From Brevibacterium sp. S22 (GTDB lineage: Bacteria; Actinomycetota; Actinomycetes; Actinomycetales; Brevibacteriaceae): a stretch of DNA of 64,000 nucleotides. The notes beneath the pieces were generated by a model. The model worked only from the letters and a program-made list of their open reading frames with translations. It was not told where the DNA came from and did not search any database. Below, in pieces: positions 34,827 through 44,261 of the stretch. How positions within the stretch are numbered: position 1 is the stretch's first letter; the number at the start of each line of letters is the position of its first letter. The translations under genes and the position numbers were made by a program. The stretch spans positions 1-64,000 of the forward strand of contig NZ_RHFG01000016.1 of the NCBI RefSeq assembly GCF_004745485.1. The letters run 5' to 3'.

Positions 34827-36596
34827 TCACTCTTTCCTCACCATCTTGTCGGTTGGATCGAGATACGCTGCCGCGTTCAGCAACGAACGCGTGTACGGAT
34901 GGATTGCCCGGCCGGCAGACAACTGATCGCCAGAGAGCTCTTCGACGATCTCTCCACATCGCATAACAATCACTCGGTCGCAGAGCGACTCGACGACGCC
35001 AAGGTCGTGGGAGATGAAGAGAACCGAAGCTCCGAGCGAATCGCTTGCCTCTGCGAACTGTCGCAGCACCTCGGCCTGGACGGTGACATCGAGGGCAGTA
35101 GTCGGTTCGTCTGCAATGATGAGCTTCGCATCTGTGAGCAGCGCAGAGGCGATCATCGCCCGTTGCAGCATGCCGCCTGAGAGCTCGTGTGGGTACCGTC
35201 GTCCGCACTCATCTGGTTCGGAGATCCGGAGGTGACGGAACTTCTCCGCCAATGCGGTTTGAGCCTCCGTCCTCGACTGTCCCATATGAACTCTCGATAC
35301 TTCAGTCAGCTGACTTCCGATGCGAAGTGCAGGGTTGAACGTTGACATGGGGTCCTGGTAGACGAGCGAGACGTCACGGGCCAATTCAGCTGCGGAAGTC
35401 GGCCCGAGCAAGTCGTGACCGGCCGTGGTGATCATGCTCGCCGAAGCGTTCACGCCTTCCGGGACGAGTCCTGCGGCCGTCATAGCAGTCAGTGATTTGC
35501 CGGATCCGGACTCACCCACGAGGCCGAGGATTTCACCTTGAGCAACGTCGAACGAGACACCGTCGACGAGAGTCTCACCACTGCCGTCCGTTATGTTGAG
35601 GTCACGGACACTCAGGCAGATTGGAGATGCAGAGGTCGCGTGCGCTCGAATCGAGGAAGCCGGCTGTGCCGCATCCTGTGATGCTGTCGGTGCCGGTGAA
35701 TCTGCATCACGAGTCAATATTCCGGTGCGTCGGGCACGTGTGAGACCACGCAATCGCGGACTGCTCCGCGCCGCGAGTCCGTCTCCGATGAACATCGCGG
35801 CACCGCCCATGAGGACGAGCATGATGCTCGGCCCGATGATCTGTATCGGCTGTGTATACGCGTTGGGCAGTCCGTCGGCTAGGAGTCGTCCGAAGTCGTA
35901 CTCGGGATTCTGGACGCCCAATCCGATGAACGACAGTCCCGACAGTTCAGTGAGTGTCACAGCAAAACTGTTCGCACTGAGGATGAGCATGGGTTCGCCG
36001 AGGTTGGGCAGCACGTGTCGAATGAGGGTCTTCAGCCGAGTGACGCCAAGCAGTCGAGCAGTCGAGACGAAATCGCGAACCATGATGGGCGCCGCCATGT
36101 TTGCGCTGAGACGGATGAACGCGGGGATACCGGCTACGCCCACAGCTATCGTGGCGGAAAGTGCACCGGGCCCGAGAATCGCGGCGACGACCAATGCAAG
36201 TACCAAGCCAGGGAAGGCGACGGCGACGGAGTTTGCTCCCAGCACTAGATCTCGCACCCGTGCCGGCATCATCCAGACGAGGACGCCAAAGGTAACCCCG
36301 CAGATGACGGAAATGGCCGTCGCAGCAGAGGTGAGCAGGAGAGTCAGTCGTGTTCCCACGAGAGCGCGTGCGAAAAGGTCGCGACCGAACTCGTCAGTGC
36401 CGAGAAGGTGGCCAGGGGACATTCCCTGCCGCCGCTCATCGGTGAGGGCACTTGCATCTTCGCCGAAGAAGTGCGGTGCCACCACTGCCAGGAGCACCAT
36501 GCCAGTCATCAGGACCAGACCTGTAGAGAGCATTGGGCCGAGGCGGCGGCGCACAGTGCGTGAACGAGAAGTGACGGGCGAGATGACGGCAGTCAT
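34827..36596 (-). CDS. fused ABC permease (DppC-like) and ATPase (DppD-like), second importer
   Basis: 589 aa. The permease half (about 1-285) has the coupling loop STARLLGVTRLKTLIRHVLPN, and the ATPase half (about 325-580) has GESGSGKS, LSGGMLQRAMIASAL and LIIADEPTTALD. The domain order is the same as at 22294-24168, so the two importers share an ancestor in which the fusion already existed. It overlaps the permease gene upstream by four bases. Confidence 0.9.
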   Translation of the reverse strand: MTAVISPVTSRSRTVRRRLGPMLSTGLVLMTGMVLLAVVAPHFFGEDASALTDERRQGMSPGHLLGTDEFGRDLFARALVGTRLTLLLTSAATAISVICGVTFGVLVWMMPARVRDLVLGANSVAVAFPGLVLALVVAAILGPGALSATIAVGVAGIPAFIRLSANMAAPIMVRDFVSTARLLGVTRLKTLIRHVLPNLGEPMLILSANSFAVTLTELSGLSFIGLGVQNPEYDFGRLLADGLPNAYTQPIQIIGPSIMLVLMGGAAMFIGDGLAARSSPRLRGLTRARRTGILTRDADSPAPTASQDAAQPASSIRAHATSASPICLSVRDLNITDGSGETLVDGVSFDVAQGEILGLVGESGSGKSLTAMTAAGLVPEGVNASASMITTAGHDLLGPTSAAELARDVSLVYQDPMSTFNPALRIGSQLTEVSRVHMGQSRTEAQTALAEKFRHLRISEPDECGRRYPHELSGGMLQRAMIASALLTDAKLIIADEPTTALDVTVQAEVLRQFAEASDSLGASVLFISHDLGVVESLCDRVIVMRCGEIVEELSGDQLSAGRAIHPYTRSLLNAAAYLDPTDKMVRKE

Positions 36597-37561
36597 ACGA
36601 GGACCTTCCCTGAATGAAGAGTGCGCGGATCAACAATCGCGAGAACGATGTCGATGGCAATATTGAGGACGATGGCGATCCCTCCGATCGTGAGGATGAT
36701 GCCACGGGTGAGGGGATAGTCACGGTCGATAATCGAATCCACGACTGCACGACCCAGTCCGGGCCAGGCGAAGACGGCTTCGACGATGATCGCACCTCCG
36801 ATCATGCTCGCTAATATGAGACCGGAGAGAGTGAGAGTAGAGGAGAGCAGGTTCGGCGTCGCGTGCTTGACATGTTGTCGCAGTCGGCTGATTCTCCACC
36901 CCCGAGCAGTTCGCATGTAATCCTGTTCGAGCACGACCGCAGCTTCGCGCCGGACAAGGCGGGACATCGAAGCGATCGGTCCCGAGGCGATGGCGAGAGT
37001 CGGCAGCACATATGAGACAAGCGAGCTCGCGCCAGCAGCCGGAAGCACGCCCAAACTGACCGCAAAGACGACGATGAGGATTGCGCCGATCACGTATACC
37101 GGCAGAGCGAGCACAACAGCTGTTGACCAACCGAATGCGGTGTCGAGCCACTGATTGCGATTGCCTCGCGTCAGTCCTGCCACTGTCAGACCGAGCGCCA
37201 AGGAAACCACCAGAGTGATCACGATCCCGAGCGCCGCGATGGACAGTGTGAACGGCAGTCGGCTGGCAATCGCGTCCACAACTGGCTGGTGTGTTCGGAA
37301 CGAGTCTCCCAGATCGCCGGTCAGGACTCCCGAAAAGTAGCTCCAGAACTGCGTGAGGATCGGCTGGTCGAGTCCCAGGTCGGTTCGTGTCTGCGCGACT
37401 TGGTCCGGTGTCGCATCGATTCCGGCCACCACACGCGCGGCATCGCCGGGAATCAGGTGAACGATCGCGAAGGTGAGGATTATGAGAGCAAAGAACGCGG
37501 CGATGAGTTCGGCGGCCTTTCTCATCGCGAAGACTGTCCATTCATTTGCGATCATGGTCAC
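36593..37561 (-). CDS. ABC transporter permease (DppB-like), second importer
   Basis: 322 aa, six helices. IVHLIPGDAARVVAG after helix 1 and the coupling loop RTARGWRISRLRQHVKHATPN identify the DppB class. It overlaps the genes on both sides by four bases (ATGA), so the importer is tightly coupled. Confidence 0.9.
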   Translation of the reverse strand: MTMIANEWTVFAMRKAAELIAAFFALIILTFAIVHLIPGDAARVVAGIDATPDQVAQTRTDLGLDQPILTQFWSYFSGVLTGDLGDSFRTHQPVVDAIASRLPFTLSIAALGIVITLVVSLALGLTVAGLTRGNRNQWLDTAFGWSTAVVLALPVYVIGAILIVVFAVSLGVLPAAGASSLVSYVLPTLAIASGPIASMSRLVRREAAVVLEQDYMRTARGWRISRLRQHVKHATPNLLSSTLTLSGLILASMIGGAIIVEAVFAWPGLGRAVVDSIIDRDYPLTRGIILTIGGIAIVLNIAIDIVLAIVDPRTLHSGKVLV

Positions 37562-39114
37562 CCCACCCGCAACGTCGTGTAGTCCTCACGACCGCCCGGT
37601 GTCATAACCGAGAAGCCGCCACGGCTGACAATTGACTGCGTGACCATCGAAACGGGGATGAAGTCTGTCGAACCGAGCGCCGCTTCCTGTGCCTGGGTGT
37701 ATTCATCACACATTTCGTCCTCTGAACCGGCACTCAGGGCACCGGCTAGCGCCTCCGATGCTGTGGAATTCTCTGAGAAGGTCACATTGCGTCCCCCCTC
37801 GCTGTACCAGTCACCGATGACAGTTGAAAGTCCCCACGACAAGGTACCTAGGTTGTTCACCGTCGCATAAAGTGTGATGTCCCATGTGTCCGGCTCATCG
37901 TAGACCTGGGCGACCCAGCTGCCGATGTCTGTATTCGTGAGATCGACGTCGGCACCCGCATTCGCGAGTCGTTCCTGAATGTAGATGGATCCGCCGCCGT
38001 TCTGGCCAATGGCGTTAGCTCCGACGATGCGCACGGAAACACCGTCGAGTACCTTGGCTGCAGCTTCAGGGTCCTGGTCGACCATCAGTGATTCGTCATC
38101 GACCGCACACTTCGTGTTCTCATCTCCCAGCGTCTGGATGACGTCGCCTTCAGGATCGATCACATCTCGCAGAGCGGTCCTGTCGATGACCTGCGCCGCA
38201 GCTCTCCGGGCCGTCTCGTCGGCAAATGGGTGCCCCTCATTGTGGTTGAACATGATGTAGTACTCGCCTGTTACGGCAGTGACAACATCGAACGAATCCT
38301 CACCGCCGAACCTGGACAGTTCTTCAGAGTCCACGGGAGCCACGTCGACTTCACCTGTCAACAGCTGATTGGCCACAGCGTCGTCCGCACCGACGACGAA
38401 CTCGAGGATTCGAGCGGGCGTTCCCTCATTCGGTTCTGAGTATTCCGGCCAGTCATCGTAGTCATCACGTAGCTCGAACGTGTATCGAACACCAGAGTCA
38501 GCGTCTGTCAATGCGTACGGCCCACTGAATGCACCAGGCTCACTTCCCTCGGCGAGAGCTTCCTTGTCGTCGAGCCCAGCTGGGCAGACGATGCCGGCCT
38601 GAGGCATTGCTAACCCCGGAAGAACCTCAGAGTGCGGTTCACTGAGGTCGATCGTCACTGTTCCAGCAGCGTTGTCCGGACTCACTTTCACGTCTCCGTA
38701 TCCGAAGATTCCAGTTGTGTGGAGTGACTCTGTTTCCGGATCGGCAAGATAGGAGAGCGAATGGGCAACTGTTTCTGGTGTGATCGGCGTACCATCTCCA
38801 CACACGTGTCCCTGATCGATGGTGAGGGTCACCTGGTCGGCGGACTGTTCCCACGACTTCGCGATTCCGGGAATCAGATCGCCGTCAAGATCCCGACGAA
38901 TGACAGTGTCGTAAGCGAGTCGCATCGCCCGATAATCGTCAGTCGTCTCCGACAGCGCAGGGTCGAAGGTGGTCGGGTCCTCCATCCATGCTCCGCGGAT
39001 GGTATCGACGCCCTGTCCGGCAGCGTTGCCCCCCGTCGTGCATCCCGATATCATCAATGCCCCTGTCGTCACTGACGCACATGTGACGATTGCGAACCGT
39101 TTCAAACCCACCAT
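37558..39114 (-). CDS. ABC transporter substrate-binding lipoprotein (SBP family 5), second importer
   Basis: 518 aa. The signal peptide ends at ISGC with lipidated Cys25. The mature region has the family 5 layout, with TFDPALSETTDDYRAMRLAYD. ATG 39114 follows AAGGAGA; 25 extra residues upstream are not signal-like. First gene of the second ABC operon; the 208-bp spacer to the regulator gene upstream should hold its promoter. Divergence from the first binding protein suggests a different ligand. Confidence 0.88.
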   Translation of the reverse strand: MVGLKRFAIVTCASVTTGALMISGCTTGGNAAGQGVDTIRGAWMEDPTTFDPALSETTDDYRAMRLAYDTVIRRDLDGDLIPGIAKSWEQSADQVTLTIDQGHVCGDGTPITPETVAHSLSYLADPETESLHTTGIFGYGDVKVSPDNAAGTVTIDLSEPHSEVLPGLAMPQAGIVCPAGLDDKEALAEGSEPGAFSGPYALTDADSGVRYTFELRDDYDDWPEYSEPNEGTPARILEFVVGADDAVANQLLTGEVDVAPVDSEELSRFGGEDSFDVVTAVTGEYYIMFNHNEGHPFADETARRAAAQVIDRTALRDVIDPEGDVIQTLGDENTKCAVDDESLMVDQDPEAAAKVLDGVSVRIVGANAIGQNGGGSIYIQERLANAGADVDLTNTDIGSWVAQVYDEPDTWDITLYATVNNLGTLSWGLSTVIGDWYSEGGRNVTFSENSTASEALAGALSAGSEDEMCDEYTQAQEAALGSTDFIPVSMVTQSIVSRGGFSVMTPGGREDYTTLRVG

Positions 39115-39322
39115 GACTGTCTCCTTTGCCAGAACGGTCGGCATCCTGCGTCGCCACGCAGACTGTGCTCTACGTCTCCATGCAACCAAGGCGGAAGTTG
39201 GCTGGCACCGGTCAGTCGTATAAATCTTCTGAGCTGGCTCTGCTACATATGTCGAAGATCAAGTCGGGAAGGCCGGATTGCTCCAGGTCAGAATAATCTC
39301 GTAGGAAGCAATACCTCACGAT

Positions 39323-40534
39323 CTATTCCAGATCGAGATGGTTTCGACACATCAGCCACAAATGCGTGAGAAGCCTATCGCGTCCGCTGTCAAGAGACAG
39401 ACCAGTGGCCTTGGCAAAGACACGCATTCGGTAATACACGGTTGTCCGGTGTAAGTGAAGGCGCTCTGATACTCGTGCGACGCTGCCGGCTTCATCGAGA
39501 AAGCACTCGACGGTCCTCAGGACATCCGTTGTCAGCCTCTCTTCCATGCTGCGGACAACCTCAGGCACAGAAGACGCGCGAGCCTCAGTCTTCAGGACCG
39601 CGTCAAGCAATGCCTCAAGTGGTCTCATCTCCCAGGCGACGACAGCCTCAGGGCAGGTTTCCGCCATGCGTGACGCCGCTGCCGCGCGCCTGTACGACGT
39701 TGGGGTCTCCTCCGCGTCGTCAAAGGCTGTGCCCACTCCCACCATGATGCGGCCGCGCAAAGAGGAGTCGAGCCTGGCGGCTTCGGAAATGACCTTGTCT
39801 GCCGTCAGCACCCTTTCATCGACGCCCTCACATATCCGTACGCTCTCGAGCGCGACGGCCTCGGCACCCTTGAACGCGAGAAGCGCGGGAGTGCCCGAAC
39901 GTGCCTCCGTAGAATGGCGAACTGCGCGCCGAAGTGTCCCTCGAACATCAGCATCTTCCAGCGATGCACCAGTCCCGGTCCGAAAGACAAACACACACAG
40001 ACTTCGGTCTTCGTCGAAAAGCCCGAGCGAGCGCATGTTCTCAAACGCGGTCGCCTGCGAGTCCTGGTCGTCGCCGATCGCACCGAGAAGGATGCTCTCC
40101 ATGGTGCTGTCAGTTTCGTTCGCTTGCGCTAGCTGCCAAGCAAGCAATCGCTCGATCTCTCTTGATATCGTCAAACACTGGTTCATCTCGGCAGACGAGA
40201 GACTCTTGTCCTTGATGATGACCCACATGACTCCGATGAGACCCTCGCGGGTTCTCAATGGGAACGACATCCGATCATAGTCGTGGCCATACGCACCTAG
40301 AGCGCGGCCCCGCCGAGGCTGCGTCCAACGATGAAACCCTGCTGCCAAAGTTGCCTCCCGGACCGGACCATCAATCCGACGATTGGCAAGAGACCTCAAG
40401 CGGGCAGGATCAGCATCATCGAAATGAGTGCTGTGCGCGATCAAGTGCAGATCTGCGTCGTCAACGGCAACACTGCGCCGGAGGCTCTGAGCGAGACTTT
40501 CGACGAGTTCCGAAATCGGATCCATCAACCGCAC
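39323..40534 (-). CDS. PucR/CdaR-type transcriptional regulator
   Basis: 403 aa. An N-terminal sensor-like region (about 1-140) is followed by a degenerate GGDEF-like middle domain and a C-terminal HTH (about 345-395: CFLDEAGSVARVSERLHLHRTTVYYRMRVF). The start is uncertain: GTG 40534, TTG 40528 and ATG 40525 all follow one AGGAG. It lies upstream of the second ABC operon on the same strand and is divergent from the sarcosine-oxidase-like gene, so it may control either or both. Confidence 0.83.
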   Translation of the reverse strand: MRLMDPISELVESLAQSLRRSVAVDDADLHLIAHSTHFDDADPARLRSLANRRIDGPVREATLAAGFHRWTQPRRGRALGAYGHDYDRMSFPLRTREGLIGVMWVIIKDKSLSSAEMNQCLTISREIERLLAWQLAQANETDSTMESILLGAIGDDQDSQATAFENMRSLGLFDEDRSLCVFVFRTGTGASLEDADVRGTLRRAVRHSTEARSGTPALLAFKGAEAVALESVRICEGVDERVLTADKVISEAARLDSSLRGRIMVGVGTAFDDAEETPTSYRRAAAASRMAETCPEAVVAWEMRPLEALLDAVLKTEARASSVPEVVRSMEERLTTDVLRTVECFLDEAGSVARVSERLHLHRTTVYYRMRVFAKATGLSLDSGRDRLLTHLWLMCRNHLDLE

Positions 40535-40636
40535 TCACTCCTGCCCTTGTGGTTGAGCAAGCTCTCTCGACGAGTTCCGAAGCAACTCACCCACGCAGAG
40601 AAGAAGGCCGCTCTGCCGATGACCGTTCTGAATCCA

Positions 40637-40646
40637 GCAACGTTGC
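40637..40646. promoter_or_regulatory. 10-bp palindrome in the divergent regulator/oxidase spacer
   Basis: GCAACGTTGC is a perfect palindrome near the middle of the 252-bp spacer between 40534 and 40787. A related GACGTTGTC sits about 100 bp to the right. The rest of the spacer shows no gene. Operator function is a guess from position. Confidence 0.3.
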
Positions 40647-40786
40647 ATTTCGACGATTGTAGCAATGAACAGTCGGATGCTTCTATTCCTATCGGTCGCA
40701 TCTGCGGAGCAGCACGACTGAATATAAAGGTGAAGCAATCAGCGACGTTGTCGAACGGCGCAACTAGAGTAGAAAGCGACCCGCCC

Positions 40787-41980
40787 ATGTCTAACGAGTA
40801 CTCGCACATAGTCGTCGGCGCCGGAAGCGTTGGATCGGCGGCGGCCTACTGGCTGTCACAGCGAGGGGCCGAACGGGTCCTCGTCCTGGAACAGTATGAT
40901 CTTCTCCATCAGAACGGGTCTTTTTCGGATCACTCCCGGATCATCCGTCGTGTCTACCCTTCGACCGATTACGTGCGCCTTTCTGATGCCATGTTCGATG
41001 CTTGGTCCCACGTCGAGTCCGCCAGCGGACTCCCTCTCTATACGAAGACCGGGGGCCTGGACCTCGCAGAGATCGGCACGACCGGGTACGGCTATGTCGA
41101 GAAATCACGTGCAACTCTCGATGCGCTGGGGATACCTTACGAAGATCTGAATGCGGTGGACATTCGACGGCGCTTCCCACAATGGCGAGTGTCAGACGAC
41201 ACCGAGGCCATCTGGCAGGCAGACAGCGGCATCCTCGATATCCGACGATCTGTGAGTGCACACATTTCGTTGGCCCTCGCGGCGGGCGTTGAGTTCCGCG
41301 GAAATGCCCGTGTCGAGAATATTGATATGGCAGACAACGGTGTCACGGTGCAGACAGCAACGGAAGAGTTTCACGCGGATCGGATTGTTGTGGCGGTGGG
41401 TTCTTGGTTGGGAACACTCATGGGCGATCTCGGGCTGTCTTTCAACCTCACACTGTCGCAAGAACAGGTCACCTATTTCAGCAGCAAATCGCTGTCTTCG
41501 TTCACTCCAGACAGACATCCGATCTGGATCCACCATGCACCGAACGATGTCTACTACGGCTTCCCCGTCTATGGCGAAGCCGCAACGAAGGTCGCGCGCG
41601 ATATGCGCAGCAGGTTCATCAACAGCGAGGATCGCGTCTTCGAGGGAGACGACATCGAGGGTGAACTGCTGGCAGAATATCTGCGTGAGCACCTGCCGGA
41701 TGCTGCTGGCCCTTCATTGCTGCATCGGACATGCGTCTACGACATGCCGCCGGACCGGGGTTTCGTCCTCGATACTCTGCCCGGCCATCCTCATGTAGCG
41801 GTGTTCAACGGAGCCGGACATGCAGGAAAGTTTTCCAGCCTGATGGGTCAGATTCTCGCTGATCTCCAGACCACCGGATCGACTCCGCATCCGATCGCTC
41901 CGTTTACACTCAACCGGCCAGCCATCGCCGACCCGAATTACGACCGTACGTTCACGCTGCCTGCCCCGGCGGTCCACTGA
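40787..41980 (+). CDS. FAD-dependent amine oxidase, monomeric sarcosine oxidase-like
   Basis: 397 aa. The dinucleotide site is VVGAGSVGSAAAYWL (9-23). Cys316 in TCVYDMPPDRGF corresponds to the cysteine that covalently carries FAD in monomeric sarcosine oxidase (Cys315 of the Bacillus enzyme), and NGAGHAGKFS near the end is the second FAD-binding stretch. The family oxidises N-methyl amino acids such as sarcosine, N-methyltryptophan or pipecolate, releasing formaldehyde or an imine plus H2O2. ATG 40787 matches the family length; the open frame upstream is not conserved. First gene of a three-gene series with an unknown protein and a CaiB transferase. Confidence 0.87.
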   Translation: MSNEYSHIVVGAGSVGSAAAYWLSQRGAERVLVLEQYDLLHQNGSFSDHSRIIRRVYPSTDYVRLSDAMFDAWSHVESASGLPLYTKTGGLDLAEIGTTGYGYVEKSRATLDALGIPYEDLNAVDIRRRFPQWRVSDDTEAIWQADSGILDIRRSVSAHISLALAAGVEFRGNARVENIDMADNGVTVQTATEEFHADRIVVAVGSWLGTLMGDLGLSFNLTLSQEQVTYFSSKSLSSFTPDRHPIWIHHAPNDVYYGFPVYGEAATKVARDMRSRFINSEDRVFEGDDIEGELLAEYLREHLPDAAGPSLLHRTCVYDMPPDRGFVLDTLPGHPHVAVFNGAGHAGKFSSLMGQILADLQTTGSTPHPIAPFTLNRPAIADPNYDRTFTLPAPAVH

Positions 41981-42066
41981 TGGCGATTGGCCCAAGAGTG
42001 CACGGTCCGAAACGCAGTCAAACTCCCGGAAATCAACCACATCTCTGACCCAACACAGGAGTAGGA

Positions 42067-42849
42067 ATGCATACCTCGACCATGCTCAAGACCGAAGAAT
42101 TCTCGTTTGCCAGAGACGGACTCGATGTCGGTCTCGACGAAATATTCCCCGACTTCAACCGAACTGACCGCTTGGGCATAGTCTCCGCCTCGCCCGGGGA
42201 TTCGCTTCGCGCTGCGCCTCTCCTTCTAGCGGCCATCGGCGCATTCTATGAGCAGTTGTGGGAGGAGGAAGAGGACGAATTCTTCCTCTACCCGGACTAC
42301 TTCGTCTTTCATATCGGCGAACTCACCGGGTATCACAGTCCGTTCGATATCTGGCCGCAGAGCAAGGAAGTAATTGTGCACCCAGATCCTCAGGCACTGC
42401 TCGCCGCCATCAACGATCGAGGAATCACACGTCTTATTCTTCCGAGTCAAAGTGAATCCAGCGGAAGCCTCATGGAACACGCAGTTCAACACGCAGAACG
42501 AGAAGTCCGGTCAATTGTGCGCCTGGTCGGGGAAACGGAACCGCCTCGTTGGACTGTGTCAGCGTCAGACGCGGCGACAAAGATGATCAAGAGATGTGCT
42601 CGGGTATCTGCAGAACTCCTCGGAGAGGAAGCAGCAGCCGAGTGGACGGCTCACCCTGATGCGCCCGGGAAGTATTCGCCGGTCGAGTTCGATGAGGGGA
42701 TGAGGCGTATCTGTGGCATCGGCACATCTGATCCCAGTTTCGGTTTCAGCGAGGAATACAGAGCAGCCGCCTCCGTCTCCGACGCAATCCTCGCGCGCGA
42801 CATTCGACCGGTTCACCAGGTCTCCGCCGATCAGCCTTCAGCGCAGTAG
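42067..42849 (+). CDS. conserved hypothetical protein (260 aa)
   Basis: AGGAG precedes the ATG. The protein is acidic and soluble. Visible landmarks are EEEEDEFFLYPDYFVFHIG (about 61-79), FDIWPQSKEVIVHPDPQALLAAINDRGITRLILP (about 93-126) and a helical C-terminal half. I do not recognise a named family; the YPDYFVFHIG plus AINDRG combination seems conserved in actinobacteria. Position between an amine oxidase and a CoA-transferase, 86 and 69 bp apart, suggests a shared pathway. No catalytic motif can be named. Confidence 0.72.
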   Translation: MHTSTMLKTEEFSFARDGLDVGLDEIFPDFNRTDRLGIVSASPGDSLRAAPLLLAAIGAFYEQLWEEEEDEFFLYPDYFVFHIGELTGYHSPFDIWPQSKEVIVHPDPQALLAAINDRGITRLILPSQSESSGSLMEHAVQHAEREVRSIVRLVGETEPPRWTVSASDAATKMIKRCARVSAELLGEEAAAEWTAHPDAPGKYSPVEFDEGMRRICGIGTSDPSFGFSEEYRAAASVSDAILARDIRPVHQVSADQPSAQ

Positions 42850-42918
42850 AGCGCTTACCACCACTGCCCCGCCCACAACCCGCGTCGATTAGCCAGGGTT
42901 CAAACTGATGGGAACGAC

Positions 42919-44115
42919 ATGACCGCGCCATATTCGCAATCCGTCCGCGGCCCCCTGGACGGGCTGGTCGTGCTCGAAATCGCTACTGTCATCATGGGAC
43001 CGATGGCCGGCCGACAATTCGCTAAGCTCGGAGCCGAGGTGATCCGCGTCGAAGCCCCCACAGGCGATGTCATTCGTCGCTCCGGCCGATCACGTAACCC
43101 TGGCATGTCAGGGGCGGCGCTCAGCCTTGGCGACGGGAAGAAGAACATCATTCTCGATCTCAAGAGTCCAGAGGGATTAAAGACTCTGACTCGGCTGATA
43201 GAGATTTCTGACCTTATCCTCACGAACTATCTGCCGCGTCAACGGGAGCGATTCAGACTCGACTGGGATTCGGTCGCCGCGATTAATCCGTGCTGCATTC
43301 TCGTCACGGCACAGGGATGGTCAACGGACAGCGAACTTGGAAACGACTCTGCGTACGACGACATCATTCAGGCCGCCAGCGGGCTCAGTGACGTCTACCG
43401 CAAATCTTCGGGCGAACCGCGTTATGCTCCATACGTCGTCGCCGACAAGGTGTGCGCGCTGACGATGGTCTACGCTGCCCTCGCCGCTGTCCACCGGCGC
43501 GATATCACGGGAGCTGGTCAATGGGTCGACGTCCCAATGTTCGACGTCATGACTGACTTCAACCTGGTCGAGCAGCTCAACGACTTCACCTTCGACCCGC
43601 CGCTCGGCGAAGCCGGCTGGCATCGCACAATCCATCCTGCTCGCCACCCACACCGCACCAAAGACGGTTGGATGTGCATTCTTCCGTATACAGACGCGGA
43701 TTGGCGCGAATTCCTCGCGCTGACCGACCCTTCCTATGGCAAACCAGAGGCCGTCGTTCCTCTGCCGACACTTCGGGAGCGCAATTCGGACGTGGCAACA
43801 ATGCAGACGATCATCAGCGCATATGCCAGTACGCACACAAACGATGAAGTCGTTGCAGAGTGTCGCACACGCGGTATTCCTGTTCATCCGGTGAATGCCG
43901 TCGAGGATCTCGTCGATGACGCATACCTGCGTGAACGGCACAGCGTGGAGATCATCGACCATCCCCGTGAGGGATCATACTGGCGGACTTCACCGAACAT
44001 CGGCTATTCAGAGTCCCCACTCCAGTCTGTCAACCCCGCCTCCGGCATTGACGATGACCGCGAATCTGTCTTCGAACTCATCCGCCAGAGAACTCGTCAT
44101 CATGACCAAGGCTGA
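42919..44115 (+). CDS. CaiB/BaiF (class III) CoA-transferase, second copy
   Basis: 398 aa. N-terminal LEIATVIMGPMAGRQFAKLGAEVIR is the family signature and Asp176 in VVADKVCAL is in the catalytic position. It differs widely from the CaiB enzyme at 10873, so a different acid is likely. The third gene of the oxidase series; it could activate the 2-oxo or carboxylic acid left after amine oxidation. It is the last complete gene before the right island edge. Confidence 0.86.
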   Translation: MTAPYSQSVRGPLDGLVVLEIATVIMGPMAGRQFAKLGAEVIRVEAPTGDVIRRSGRSRNPGMSGAALSLGDGKKNIILDLKSPEGLKTLTRLIEISDLILTNYLPRQRERFRLDWDSVAAINPCCILVTAQGWSTDSELGNDSAYDDIIQAASGLSDVYRKSSGEPRYAPYVVADKVCALTMVYAALAAVHRRDITGAGQWVDVPMFDVMTDFNLVEQLNDFTFDPPLGEAGWHRTIHPARHPHRTKDGWMCILPYTDADWREFLALTDPSYGKPEAVVPLPTLRERNSDVATMQTIISAYASTHTNDEVVAECRTRGIPVHPVNAVEDLVDDAYLRERHSVEIIDHPREGSYWRTSPNIGYSESPLQSVNPASGIDDDRESVFELIRQRTRHHDQG

Positions 44116-44161
44116 GATCAAGCACTCAGTCCAATAGGACAAAGAGTCCCTGCACATCTCC

Positions 44162-44261
44162 ATGTCACCCGTTCAGCAATATCGACACCACCTCACCGAT
44201 GACTACCGCTCTTCCGAACTGAACCGCCTACGTTCGTCGTTGGACCAGGGAATGTTCATTT
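44162..44261 (+). pseudogene. possible 5' gene fragment cut by the right island junction
   Basis: ATG 44162 opens SPVQQYRHHLTDDYRSSEL and remains open to the start of the repeat at 44262, where it runs into helicase 5' DNA out of frame. It lies 47 bp after the CaiB gene in the same direction. This would fit a fourth operon gene truncated by the junction, but 33 codons may also be open by chance. Confidence 0.35.

Larger units (their letters stand above)
9906..44261. mobile_element. ~34-kb catabolic genomic island inserted at the 5' end of the SNF2 helicase gene
   Basis: Bounded by the direct repeat copies and containing four catabolic modules with their own regulators. Base composition is visibly lower in GC than 2487-9823 and 44292-47339. 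No integrase, transposase, tRNA or conjugation gene is seen inside, so it may have entered by homologous or illegitimate recombination, or lost its recombinase. The limits are inferred from where the repeats stop matching. Confidence 0.72.

Noticed and set aside
40331..40786. N-terminal extension of the sarcosine-oxidase-like protein
   Set aside because: The dinucleotide-binding motif must lie close to the N-terminus; the upstream 152 residues overlap the divergent regulator start and are not conserved in this family.
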